A stretch of 64,000 bases of DNA, taken from positions 124,001 through 188,000 of the forward strand of contig JAWKNZ010000003.1 in NCBI GenBank assembly GCA_041391425.1, read 5' to 3'. Positions 17,955 to 26,913 of the stretch are shown here, piece after piece. A program made the translations under genes and the position numbers. The notes beneath the pieces are model-generated. The model made no database searches and was not told where the DNA came from. It saw only the letters and a program-made list of their open reading frames with translations. The DNA comes from JAWKNZ01 sp041391425. Lineage in GTDB: Bacteria > Bdellovibrionota_B > Oligoflexia > Oligoflexales > JAWKNZ01. Every line of letters starts with the position of its first letter. Within the stretch, counting starts at the first letter, position 1.

Positions 17955-20306
17955 ATGATTAGTAAAGAGTTGGAAGTAAGTTTAGGGTTGGCTGTTAATG
18001 AGGCCAACCGATGGGGACATGAATATGTGACAGTTGAGCACATATTATTTGCTCTTCTATATGATAAACAAGTCAAAAAAGTTTTGGTTGCCTGTGGTGC
18101 GTCTATTGATGAAACTCGTAAAGAGTTAGAGTCTTATTTTCAATCAAAATTAGAGAATAATATATTAGAAGCTGGGATGGTGCCGCAGCCTACGTTAGGT
18201 TTTCAAAGGGTATTGCAACGGGCTGCACAGCAGGTGGTTTCCTCTGGTAAGGAAAAAATCTATGGCGATGCTGTCTTAGTTTCCATACTTTCTGAAAAAC
18301 AATCTTTCGCTAGCTATTATTTGCGTAAGCAAAATGTTAGTCGTTACGATTTGATTAATTATATTTCTCACGGAGTGGTTAAAGAGGGTGCTGATCTGGA
18401 AAAATTGGAGGAATATGAAGAGGAAGGTCGCATAAAACGGCTGGGTTCGGCAAGCAGGACTAGAGTTGAAGAGGAAGGGACTCTTCCCGATGCTGAAAAA
18501 CATGGAGAGTCTCAAGCCGATGATGAAAGCACTAGTACGTCTAAGGGCAATGCTCTTAAAAGTTATACCGTAGACTTAATAGAAAAAGCCAGACTTGGTA
18601 AGATTGATCCTTTGATCGGTCGAGAAAAGGAGCTGGAACGGACTATACAGGTATTATGTAGAAGGCGGAAGAATAATCCCCTTTACGTTGGGGATGCCGG
18701 GGTTGGCAAAACAGCACTTGCAGAAGGGTTGGCTTTAAAAATTTATCACGATCAAGTTCCAGAGGTTTTACGAGGAGCTCAAATTTATGCTCTTGATTTA
18801 GGAATGTTACTGGCAGGTTCTAAATTTAGAGGAGATTTTGAGCAACGTTTGAAAGCTTTGATCAAGCAATTAAAAAAGCAACCGAAGGCGATTTTGTTTA
18901 TCGATGAAATTCATACTTTGATTGGTGCTGGTGCGGTCAGTGGAAGTCCGATGGATGCATCCAATATTCTTAAGCCAGTGTTATCTTCTGGAGAATTACG
19001 CTGTTTAGGATCCACTACCTTTAAGGAATATAGGCAGCATTTTGAAACTGATCATGCTATGTCGAGAAGGTTTGAAAGGATTGACATTGACGAACCTTCT
19101 GTTGATGACACTATAAAAATTTTGCAAGGGCTAAAAAGCAATTATGAGGATTTTCATAATATTAGCTATTCAAATGAAGCTCTTAAAACTGTAGCAAAAT
19201 TAGCTGCAAAGCATATTAAAGATAAAAGGCTTCCAGATAAAGCAATTGATATTATTGATGAAGTAGGTGCGATGTTTGCCTTAAAGCGCAACCCTCAGGA
19301 TGCTAAAAAAAGGCGTAAAGTCGGCGTTGCCGATATCAAGACGGTCGTGGCAAAAATAGCCAGGATTCCCGAACAGAGGCTTACAAATAAGGGAAAAGAT
19401 TCGCTTGCTGAATTGTCTAATCAATTGCATAAGGTTGTTTTTGGCCAGGATAAAGCTATCGAAGCGGCAGTTTCGGCCATCAAGCTAGCGAAGTCAGGAC
19501 TGGGCAGTGAAGAACGCCCTATCGGAAATTTTATGTTTTCGGGGCCAACAGGGGTTGGAAAGACTGAATTGGCGAAGCAGTTGGCTGTAATTATGGGGAT
19601 TGAGTTTGTTCGTTTTGATATGAGCGAATGTATGGAGCGGCACTCAGTTGCTAGATTGATAGGGGCGCCCCCTGGTTATGTTGGTCATGAAGAAGGTGGG
19701 CTTTTAACAGACGCAATTAATAAGAATCCCCATGCGGTATTGTTGCTAGATGAAATTGAAAAGGCGCATCCCGATATTCATAATATTTTGTTACAAATTA
19801 TGGACCATGGGACATTGACAGACGCCAATGGTCGACCTACTGATTTTCGTAATGTGATTCTTATTATGACGACTAATGTGGGGGCTGAAGAGCTGACAAG
19901 AGGTATGATTGGATTTTCGAGAAAGACTGGAGCTCATGAAAATCAGAATGCCGAAGCCTTGAGAAAAGCCTTTACACCAGAATTTCGTAACCGTTTAGAT
20001 GCAATTATCTCTTTTGGTGCTTTATCTGAGCATGTGGTGTTAAAAGTTGTCGATAAATTTTTGCATGAAGTTGAAAGAAAATTAGCTGAGAAGAAGGTTA
20101 AATTTTTTGTAACGGAAAGGGCTAGAAAGTTTTTGGCAAATACCGGTTATGAACCTGCTTATGGTGCTAGGCCATTAAATCGGCTGATTCAAGATAAGGT
20201 GAAGAGGCCTTTGGCAGATGAACTGTTGTTTGGAAAATTGGTCAAAGGCGGTAGTGTCGAAATTGATTTTTCTGATGGAGAGTTGAAGTTTTCCTATGGG
20301 GCTTAG
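17955..20306 (+). CDS. clpA: ClpA, ATPase subunit of the ClpAP protease
   Basis: ClpA is the AAA+ unfoldase that feeds proteins into the ClpP chamber. The ATG at 17955 begins MISKELEVSLGLAVNEANRWGHEYVTVEHI, the canonical ClpA N-domain; an in-frame upstream start adds 19 unconserved residues. Walker A motifs are GDAGVGKTAL near residue 246 and SGPTGVGKTEL near 528, with Walker B IDEIHTL and LLDEIEK. The ClpP-docking IGF-type loop is seen in GMIGFSRKT. The length of 783 aa is close to E. coli ClpA (758). A variable acidic linker lies at about residues 150-200. No clpP is within the window. Confidence 0.96.
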   Translation: MISKELEVSLGLAVNEANRWGHEYVTVEHILFALLYDKQVKKVLVACGASIDETRKELESYFQSKLENNILEAGMVPQPTLGFQRVLQRAAQQVVSSGKEKIYGDAVLVSILSEKQSFASYYLRKQNVSRYDLINYISHGVVKEGADLEKLEEYEEEGRIKRLGSASRTRVEEEGTLPDAEKHGESQADDESTSTSKGNALKSYTVDLIEKARLGKIDPLIGREKELERTIQVLCRRRKNNPLYVGDAGVGKTALAEGLALKIYHDQVPEVLRGAQIYALDLGMLLAGSKFRGDFEQRLKALIKQLKKQPKAILFIDEIHTLIGAGAVSGSPMDASNILKPVLSSGELRCLGSTTFKEYRQHFETDHAMSRRFERIDIDEPSVDDTIKILQGLKSNYEDFHNISYSNEALKTVAKLAAKHIKDKRLPDKAIDIIDEVGAMFALKRNPQDAKKRRKVGVADIKTVVAKIARIPEQRLTNKGKDSLAELSNQLHKVVFGQDKAIEAAVSAIKLAKSGLGSEERPIGNFMFSGPTGVGKTELAKQLAVIMGIEFVRFDMSECMERHSVARLIGAPPGYVGHEEGGLLTDAINKNPHAVLLLDEIEKAHPDIHNILLQIMDHGTLTDANGRPTDFRNVILIMTTNVGAEELTRGMIGFSRKTGAHENQNAEALRKAFTPEFRNRLDAIISFGALSEHVVLKVVDKFLHEVERKLAEKKVKFFVTERARKFLANTGYEPAYGARPLNRLIQDKVKRPLADELLFGKLVKGGSVEIDFSDGELKFSYGA

Positions 20307-20370
20307 ATAATGCTCATAGGATTAGATTTTGGTGGCAAATAAAGGGCTTTTTGATTTTGTTTTAATTAAA

Positions 20371-21702
20371 TTAAGGAAAGCACTCTTTAGATGAGATGTA
20401 CTCTAAGATAAATGAATCTCTAAATTGATCAATTGCAGTAATTTTCTCTAATTCTGCTGGTGTTGAGCTGCTGGCAATTGGTCCCAATCCGACACGGTAC
20501 CCTATGGCATTGTTTTCTCTTCTGCTTTCTGCAGAAAACAGATTTAGATGTCTTAATTGTGGATATTTTCGAATTTCTTTTGCTGCATTTAAAACGCCAT
20601 CTTTTTGGCTGAGGTAATATAACTGGATATAGCAATTTTCTTCTTTTTCAGTTTCTTGGGTTTCGTCTTCTGCTTCTGCGGTATTATCGCCATCAATAGT
20701 TGAAGGCGATGCGACATCATTTTGAGCTGGTATGTGACCATAAATTTCTTCTGATATAATATTTTGACCTTGCTGAGTGAAGTAAGCATCGGGGAATTGT
20801 GCTTTGCCACATCCTGATTTTCTTAGAATATCTTTTTCTTTTAACGGATTTTTTTGTCCATGGAACTCGTATAATTTAAGAGCTTGTTGGATGATTTTTG
20901 TTGGGTAGCATTTTTTATTTGTTGGATGTCCGTTGTATTGTCTTAAAGCTTCTCGATAAATGCTGGTTAAATTATTACTAACGTTTGCAGAAGATTTATA
21001 TTTAAGAGCTTTAATCGCTAGATAAACTTTTAATAACATCGCACCATATACAATGTTTGTTTGCCACTTTTCTTTTAATAGCTGTTGAACACTTCTTGTT
21101 AAACTTCTTCTTCTTTGCAGTTCTATGATTTCAAAAGGAATGGAGTGCTGCTTTAGCAGATTTATTTTTTCCATGAGATAGTCATTGGCATCTGGAGAAT
21201 GTGCACCTTTCTTTTCGTTTAATTGGTCGCTAACTTCCTGTATGCCAAATCCGGTAAGTTGAGTGAGTCCACATCCACCGCTATAACAACTATTACTGAT
21301 AAACCAAGATTCATGGGCAATTAAGCTTGCAAAAATAAATGGATCAATCTTGTAAATTTGGGAAATTTCTATAATAGTTTTCGCAATTTTTTGTATATAC
21401 TCAGAATCATTTTCTAATAGATCTTTTACTATTTTTCGTTCGTTTAATTTTCTATCCATCCGTCCTTCTTTTAATTTGAAGAACAATTTTCCGCGCATAT
21501 AAAGTTCTAATTTAGCTTGCTCTATTTGGGTTTTTGCAAAAGTGTAATCTTGCTCTATAAATTCTTTCTCTACATTAGGAAAGCCTGAGGTGTCTGAAAG
21601 AGTTTCAAGAGTCATGCTTCTACAGCTTGATAGGATAAATACTAATAGAGCTAATGAATATAAGGCGATTGTGCTACTTTTTTCTTGTTTTGATCGGTTC
21701 AT
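20371..21702 (-). CDS. Lipoprotein lytic transglycosylase (SLT fold) with C-terminal SPOR-like domain
   Basis: These enzymes cleave the glycan strand of peptidoglycan to make 1,6-anhydro ends. A lipobox (VFILSSC) after a hydrophobic N-terminus predicts lipid anchoring to the outer membrane. The SLT-like domain has the catalytic glutamate in FASLIAHESWF near residue 130 and the typical GGCGLTQLTGFG region. The gene later has REALRQYNG, like the YNxG motif. The last 85 residues (CYIQLYYLSQKDGVLNAAKEIRKY ... IGYRVGLGPI) resemble a SPOR domain, which binds denuded glycan at division sites. Total length 443 aa. It is convergent with clpA and probably monocistronic. Confidence 0.72.
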   Translation of the reverse strand: MNRSKQEKSSTIALYSLALLVFILSSCRSMTLETLSDTSGFPNVEKEFIEQDYTFAKTQIEQAKLELYMRGKLFFKLKEGRMDRKLNERKIVKDLLENDSEYIQKIAKTIIEISQIYKIDPFIFASLIAHESWFISNSCYSGGCGLTQLTGFGIQEVSDQLNEKKGAHSPDANDYLMEKINLLKQHSIPFEIIELQRRRSLTRSVQQLLKEKWQTNIVYGAMLLKVYLAIKALKYKSSANVSNNLTSIYREALRQYNGHPTNKKCYPTKIIQQALKLYEFHGQKNPLKEKDILRKSGCGKAQFPDAYFTQQGQNIISEEIYGHIPAQNDVASPSTIDGDNTAEAEDETQETEKEENCYIQLYYLSQKDGVLNAAKEIRKYPQLRHLNLFSAESRRENNAIGYRVGLGPIASSSTPAELEKITAIDQFRDSFILEYISSKECFP

Positions 21703-22058
21703 TTAGCTTCCGATATTATAAGTGTTGAAGGACTCTATGCTTGTAATTAGAAATATGATCGGAGCAGGTTAAGAAAGATTGAAGAGATTTTAATAAGTGG
21801 TATTTATTTTTTTTAAAAATATTGGGAATATTCCCATACATTTGGAGTCTTAATATTTATTGCAGAACGCCTAGTATGGTTAGAACTGCTTAGCTAGATT
21901 CTTTGATTGAAGTAAAAAATATGTACGAACCAAAGCTTTTGACTTGATGTGATGTTTTATATCTGCTAGATTCGATGCCACTAGTTTTGATGAGGATTGC
22001 CGCTTTATGGATGTCCTAAGATATGGCTCCATAAGGAAATTTGAAAGGGTTTGTTAAT
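21703..22058. other. AT-rich intergenic upstream of a terminator-linked short ORF
   Basis: This segment separates the transglycosylase gene from the short reading frame at 22059. A transcript must begin within it to use the strong terminator at 22141. I see no convincing -35/-10 pair, tRNA or repeat. A small non-coding RNA ending at the terminator is possible. Confidence 0.3.
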
Positions 22059-22118
22059 ATGTTCAATTTAATTGAAAAAATTCAAGGTGCGGATAGAAAG
22101 GACCCGGGACTCTGGTAA
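22059..22118 (+). CDS. Possible 19-residue leader-like peptide before a strong terminator
   Basis: ATG at 22059 opens MFNLIEKIQGADRKDPGLW and stops at 22118, 22 bases before the terminator stem. An AAAGGG stretch about ten bases upstream of the ATG could bind ribosomes. The arrangement of short frame then terminator is that of an attenuation leader, but there is no run of a regulatory codon, and downstream genes start 200 bases later. An untranslated small RNA is equally likely. Confidence 0.3.
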   Translation: MFNLIEKIQGADRKDPGLW

Positions 22119-22140
22119 CTAGTTGATTAACTTGATTTAG

Positions 22141-22176
22141 AAGCCCTGGGTAGTGAAATTTCCCAGGGCTTTTTCC
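22141..22176 (+). terminator. Strong Rho-independent terminator
   Basis: AGCCCTGGG at 22142-22150 and CCCAGGGCT at 22162-22170 form a perfect nine-base-pair stem with an 11-base AT-rich loop, followed directly by a T run. No long gene ends upstream, so it must end a short transcript or act as an attenuator for the downstream genes. Confidence 0.88.
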
Positions 22177-22343
22177 TTCCCTGATATTTTACTCCCCAGT
22201 TATTTGAAAATTAAAAATAGCATTTTTGAAGACGTCAGTGATGTTGGACAGACATTGCCTAGGTATCAATAGCACACTTTGTGGCAATATGGAAAACGTC
22301 GGCGTTTGCACTTTAACATTAATAATTATAGGAGGTTACTATT

Positions 22344-22610
22344 ATGTCTAAGACTAAATTTGATGATTTTTGTCGAATTATAAAGATTGGCAATCCGTTA
22401 TCTGAAAAAAAAGATGGAATTCAAGGTATTCAGGTTCAAGGTAAAAAGATGTCAGGACCGCGTGTTCATAATGAAGGTAGTTTTTTTCTGAACCATCACA
22501 TAGATCGTGTGTTTAGGGCGGTCTTAAATAGATTTTTTAAAGGAAAACCTAATGAAAGTAAAAGGTTTGAAGTATATAGAAGCAAAAAAGTTCGAAGTTA
22601 CTGTTGGTAA
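22344..22610 (+). CDS. Unknown small basic protein, 88 aa
   Basis: ATG at 22344 has AGGAGG eight bases upstream, one of the strongest ribosome-binding sites in the window, so translation is likely. The product (MSKTKFDDFCRIIKIGNPLS...) is basic and has no membrane segment. No family is recognised. Its last 59 bases overlap the next frame. Removing one A from the six-A run near 22586 would join both frames into one protein of about 190 residues, so a sequence error is possible here too. Confidence 0.45.
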   Translation: MSKTKFDDFCRIIKIGNPLSEKKDGIQGIQVQGKKMSGPRVHNEGSFFLNHHIDRVFRAVLNRFFKGKPNESKRFEVYRSKKVRSYCW

Positions 22611-22914
22611 AAAGGTTTCAGATTATATTGAGAATAGCAAAAGCGATTATACCGCGTTACACCTAAAATACATAAGCGGCTGTACCAAACGTAGTACTAT
22701 GTCTTTATGCCTTTTGGGAAATTCTTGCCTATTAGGTTTGGCGCTTTTTAATAAGGTATGCCACCGTACTCTAAGTTGGTTTGATGGTTTTATTGTCAAG
22801 CTTGAAAGTATGTCTAAATCCAAAATATCTAACTTTTATTACTTACAAGAGAAGCAAAATTATAAGCTTTATAATCAAGAGCTACAGGCCAGGGCAAGAA
22901 TTAATATGCACTGA
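22552..22914 (+). CDS. Unknown protein, 120 aa, overlapping the preceding frame
   Basis: The ATG at 22552 has AAAGGA about seven bases upstream, inside the preceding gene. The product has basic ends and a moderately hydrophobic middle (STMSLCLLGNSCLLGLALF) that could be a weak membrane segment. No family is recognised. It may be an independent gene coupled to the first, or the second half of it after a one-base error in the A run. It ends 64 bases before the ABC transporter and may be cotranscribed with it. Confidence 0.4.
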   Translation: MKVKGLKYIEAKKFEVTVGKKVSDYIENSKSDYTALHLKYISGCTKRSTMSLCLLGNSCLLGLALFNKVCHRTLSWFDGFIVKLESMSKSKISNFYYLQEKQNYKLYNQELQARARINMH

Positions 22915-22978
22915 AATGTCTAGAGGTAGTTTCAGGTGTGTGGGAATGCCCTTTTAGGTTTATATTTTGGAAATTGCT

Positions 22979-25900
22979 ATGTTTAAAATAAGAAAAAAAA
23001 TAAAAAAAGTTTTTGCTCAGTTGTTGTTTAGTGATGGTGCTAATCTTATTAAGCTTTATAAGAAAAATGGTCTTTTACAGGTAAAAGACCTATTTTTGCT
23101 GCCAGATAAGTTGAATCCCAGATTTAGTAAACGCGCCTTTGAGTCGTTGAAGCTGGAAAACTCTTGGGGATTTTTGTGGGGAATTTTTAAAGCGATTACC
23201 CCTGGGATTGTTGTTGTATCGGCGCTTGCCTTCTTACTGCTTATATTAAAAATTACAGCACCTTTGGTGATTCACGATCTAATCCAACAGATCTCGCAAA
23301 TAGTTAAGGGTGCAGGTAGTGTCGCCCACGGCATAGGCCTTTCTTTACTGCTATGTCTGGTCGGCGTATTACAAGCTTTAGTAGGGCAGCACTATTTTTA
23401 TCATGCCTTACATTCAGAATATATTGTGATTATGGGCCTTAATTTTAGAGTTTTTTCCAAAGCTCTTACTATCACTCGGGAAGGGTTGTTAAGACGAGGA
23501 ACTGGGGAAACTATTAACTATTTAGGCGCCGACACGACATCGGTGGCAATGTTTCCTTGGTCTGTCATTGAATTGAGTTATTCTGCTCTTCTTATTCTTG
23601 CAGTTTTTTCTTTGCTCTTTAATTTACTGGGTGTTGCTGCGCTTGCTGCAGTGGCTGTGTTGGTGGTTTTTGCACCTCTTAGTAGCTATCTAGGGAAATA
23701 CTTTGTGAAGTTAGATGAGTTGATTATGAAGCACCGTGACCAACGGGTTGCTATGGTTTCGCAAATTATTTCTTCGATTCGCGTCGTTAAATATTTTGCT
23801 TGGGAGACTGAGAGCTGTAATGATATTCGAAACTTGCGAGATAAAGAGTTAAGAGAGAGAAAAAAATTAGCGACTGCAGAAAGTTTTTCGGTGGTGATGT
23901 ACTTACTTTCATCGACTTTGGCATGCCTTTTGGCATTTGTCTGCTATTTACAAATGGGAAATACTTTAGATGCAGCTACGGTTTTTTCTTCGTTAGCATT
24001 GTTTGGAATTCTGGAAGCACCTTTTGGTAATCTGACTCATTTTATTTCTCATATAGCTTCTGCCAGGGTTAGTGGTGAGCGTATTCGTAATTTTTTACTT
24101 GATGATAATATCGGCGCCGATGATAGGGAATTATCTCCCAAAAACCATCCAGTAGGGATTAGGCTTAAAGAAGTGACTTTCTCATATCAAGATGGAAAGA
24201 GCCAAGGGATACGGGATATCAGCCTTGAAATACAGCCGGGAGAGTCTGTTGCAATTGTTGGCCCCGTCGGAGCGGGAAAATCGACACTGCTTATGCTTAT
24301 GTTAGGTGAGCTTAAGCCGTTAGATGGTGGTATCGAATATACTAATATTTCTTCTGATTTGTTTCCACGCTTGTCATGGGCTCCGCAGGAATCTTTTGTT
24401 CGCAATGGATTATTGCGAGATAACATACTTTTTGGCGCTTCTGCTGACCTGCTACAGGAAGCATTAGAAGTGACAATGTTGGAAGAAGATATTGGACTTA
24501 TGCCTGCAGGGCTTCATACTGAGATTGGTGAGCAAGGCATTAATTTGTCTGGGGGACAAAAACAAAGATTAGGTTTAGCGCGCTCGGTGGTTTCGCAACC
24601 CGGCTTAGCATTGCTCGATGATTCTCTTTCCGCTGTGGATGTAGATACAGAAAATGAGCTTGTTTCCCGTCTGCTTTTTGGCCGTTGGGCCTCGATTACT
24701 AGGATAGTGTCGACCCACAGGTTGCAACATTTAGATAAATTTGACCGTATTATTTTTTTGGAAAATGGACGTATGCTCTCTGTTGGCAAGTATCAGGAAC
24801 TTTTGCAAGACGACGCGCGCTTTTTGAAGTTTATAAAGGATCATGAATATTCGAATCATTGTGCTAGCGAACTGAAAGAACAGATGAAAGATGGTTTGGC
24901 GGCCAGGTTAAGCAAAGATCAAGGTCTTGTGGAGTCTAACAATGAGAAACTGGGTGGGACGAAGCTTATTGTAGATGAAGACCGCGAAACCGGTGCGGTA
25001 AAAAATAGGATTTTTTTAGATTATTTTAAAGCGATGGCTGGAGATGTTTCTCGCAAGAAGGTTGTATTATTTTTTCTGATTATGATGAGCGTGATGCCTA
25101 GCATCTTGGGAATGTTGCAAACTGCTTGGCTTTCAATGTGGACTAATCCAGAAAAGTCTTCGTCTGTAATAGTTTCATCAATTAGGGCGTTGCTTGGTGA
25201 TTCTGATCGGAATATCGCTATTTATGGTATTCTGGGATTGTTGGTTCTTGCCGCATATTTAGGACAGCACTTATTATGGTCTCTTCGTTCTCTCGCTGCT
25301 GGCAAGGTTTTACATCAGAAGGCGTTTGAAAGTGTTGTCCGTAGTAAGGTGCGATTCTTTGATACCACACCAGTTGGCAGGATTTTAAATCGGCTATCAA
25401 ATGATGTGGATGTTATCGAACGGGATTTACCATGGACTTTGACGGGTGCTACAGGCGCTTTTTTTTCAACTGTGGTTTCTTTATGTTTACTGGTAGCGGT
25501 ATTGCCAATTTTATTATTCTTTATTGTTCCAATCCTTTTTGTTTATTATCGAATACAAAGAAATTACCGTGGTTGTAATCGAGATTTACGCAGGTTAGAG
25601 TCTTTGACAAAGTCTCCAAGGTTTGCTCATTTTAAGGAAACTTTAGAGGGCTTGTCGGTGATTCGAGGGATTCGCAAGAGTGATCTTTTCCTTGAAGATT
25701 TTTATCGTTATCTTTCAAATAACGTCCGTGTGAGTCATGCACTGATATGCTTAAATCGGTGGTTTACGGTCCGGGTTTCACTGTTAGGTGGGGTCATTTC
25801 AATAGCCACGACTACTTCTCTGATTTATGCAGCCAGAGCTGGATGGGTGCAGGCCGGAACTGCAGGATTGGTACTGCTGTATGCTCTAGGTTTATGGGAA

Positions 25901-26794
25901 GGCTTAAATTGGTGTATCCGGGCTTTTAGCATGGCAGAATCAAGTATGACATCGGCAGAGCGTTTGCTTAGTTATGCTAAATTGCAATCCGAGAAACAGA
26001 TTAGAGATGGTATAGAGATCAATGATAATAGATTAAGTCAATCCATTGATGAATCTTGGCGACCTAAAGGTGAAATTACTTTTGATGGTGTTGTCGCCCG
26101 TTATGCGGACGATTTGCCGGATGTTCTAAAAGGAATTAGTTTTTCTATAGCAGCAGGATCTAAGGCAGGATTTGTTGGTCGAACAGGGTCTGGTAAAAGC
26201 ACTATTTTTCAGTTGTTGTATCGCTTTTTGGAAGTTAGAAAAGGAGAGATTTGCATTGATGGTAGAAATATTGCTGGTATCCCATTATACTTTCTGAGAA
26301 AAAATATCGCTATGATCCCTCAAGATACTACCTTGTTTATAGGGACTCTGCGGAGTAATCTCGATCGGTTTAACCGTTTTACCGATGCCGAGATTTGGGA
26401 TGTATTAGACCGGGTTCAACTCGCCGACTTTTTGAACCAGAATGATTATGATTTGAATACGCAAGTTCGAGAAAATGGCTTGAATTTTTCCCAAGGTCAG
26501 CGCCAGTTGTTTTGTCTTGCTAGGGCGTTGTTAGTAAATGCATCTATTATCGTGATGGACGAGGTAACTGCAAGTGTTGATGTTGAGACAGATTTGGCTA
26601 TTCAAGAAACCCTTCGTAAAGAATGTAAAGACCAAACCGTGCTTATCATTGCTCATCGTTTAGGGACTCTTTCTGATTGCGATGTGATTTTTGAATTGGA
26701 CGATGGTATAGTTAAGTCAAAGAAGAATGCCTCAGGCCTTTTACCCATGGATAGAAAAGCAGACTTGAAGGCAAATTTTTATATTATAGAATAG
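22979..26794 (+). CDS. Full-length ABCC/MRP-like ABC exporter (TMD-NBD-TMD-NBD), 1272 aa
   Basis: All four modules are in one chain, the layout of eukaryotic ABCC multidrug-resistance transporters and rare in bacteria, where exporters are mostly half-size. TMD1 spans about 60-345. NBD1 has Walker A GPVGAGKST at 428, signature LSGGQKQR and Walker B ALLDDSLSAVD. TMD2 spans about 690-990, with the coupling phrase RFFDTTPVGRILNRLSNDVD. NBD2 has GRTGSGKST at 1067, signature FSQGQRQ and Walker B IIVMDEVTASVD. NBD1 has Asp where the catalytic Glu normally follows Walker B, while NBD2 keeps Glu; this asymmetry is an ABCC hallmark. The ATG at 22979 is chosen over an upstream TTG. Substrate is unknown. 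Confidence 0.88.
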   Translation: MFKIRKKIKKVFAQLLFSDGANLIKLYKKNGLLQVKDLFLLPDKLNPRFSKRAFESLKLENSWGFLWGIFKAITPGIVVVSALAFLLLILKITAPLVIHDLIQQISQIVKGAGSVAHGIGLSLLLCLVGVLQALVGQHYFYHALHSEYIVIMGLNFRVFSKALTITREGLLRRGTGETINYLGADTTSVAMFPWSVIELSYSALLILAVFSLLFNLLGVAALAAVAVLVVFAPLSSYLGKYFVKLDELIMKHRDQRVAMVSQIISSIRVVKYFAWETESCNDIRNLRDKELRERKKLATAESFSVVMYLLSSTLACLLAFVCYLQMGNTLDAATVFSSLALFGILEAPFGNLTHFISHIASARVSGERIRNFLLDDNIGADDRELSPKNHPVGIRLKEVTFSYQDGKSQGIRDISLEIQPGESVAIVGPVGAGKSTLLMLMLGELKPLDGGIEYTNISSDLFPRLSWAPQESFVRNGLLRDNILFGASADLLQEALEVTMLEEDIGLMPAGLHTEIGEQGINLSGGQKQRLGLARSVVSQPGLALLDDSLSAVDVDTENELVSRLLFGRWASITRIVSTHRLQHLDKFDRIIFLENGRMLSVGKYQELLQDDARFLKFIKDHEYSNHCASELKEQMKDGLAARLSKDQGLVESNNEKLGGTKLIVDEDRETGAVKNRIFLDYFKAMAGDVSRKKVVLFFLIMMSVMPSILGMLQTAWLSMWTNPEKSSSVIVSSIRALLGDSDRNIAIYGILGLLVLAAYLGQHLLWSLRSLAAGKVLHQKAFESVVRSKVRFFDTTPVGRILNRLSNDVDVIERDLPWTLTGATGAFFSTVVSLCLLVAVLPILLFFIVPILFVYYRIQRNYRGCNRDLRRLESLTKSPRFAHFKETLEGLSVIRGIRKSDLFLEDFYRYLSNNVRVSHALICLNRWFTVRVSLLGGVISIATTTSLIYAARAGWVQAGTAGLVLLYALGLWEGLNWCIRAFSMAESSMTSAERLLSYAKLQSEKQIRDGIEINDNRLSQSIDESWRPKGEITFDGVVARYADDLPDVLKGISFSIAAGSKAGFVGRTGSGKSTIFQLLYRFLEVRKGEICIDGRNIAGIPLYFLRKNIAMIPQDTTLFIGTLRSNLDRFNRFTDAEIWDVLDRVQLADFLNQNDYDLNTQVRENGLNFSQGQRQLFCLARALLVNASIIVMDEVTASVDVETDLAIQETLRKECKDQTVLIIAHRLGTLSDCDVIFELDDGIVKSKKNASGLLPMDRKADLKANFYIIE

Positions 26795-26810
26795 AAACTT
26801 AATATATTTG

Positions 26811-26834
26811 GCGCTATCCGATAGCGCTTTTTTA
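26811..26834 (+). terminator. Rho-independent terminator after the ABC transporter
   Basis: GCGCTAT and ATAGCGC form a seven-base-pair stem with a three-base loop at 26811-26827, followed by a run of T. It lies 17 bases past the transporter stop. Confidence 0.88.
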
Positions 26835-26913
26835 TATTGGAGATGATAAGCCAGCTTATCCTTATGAAGATTTTGTAGGAGTAAGCTGGTTTTACCAAAA
26901 ATATCACAGGGGC

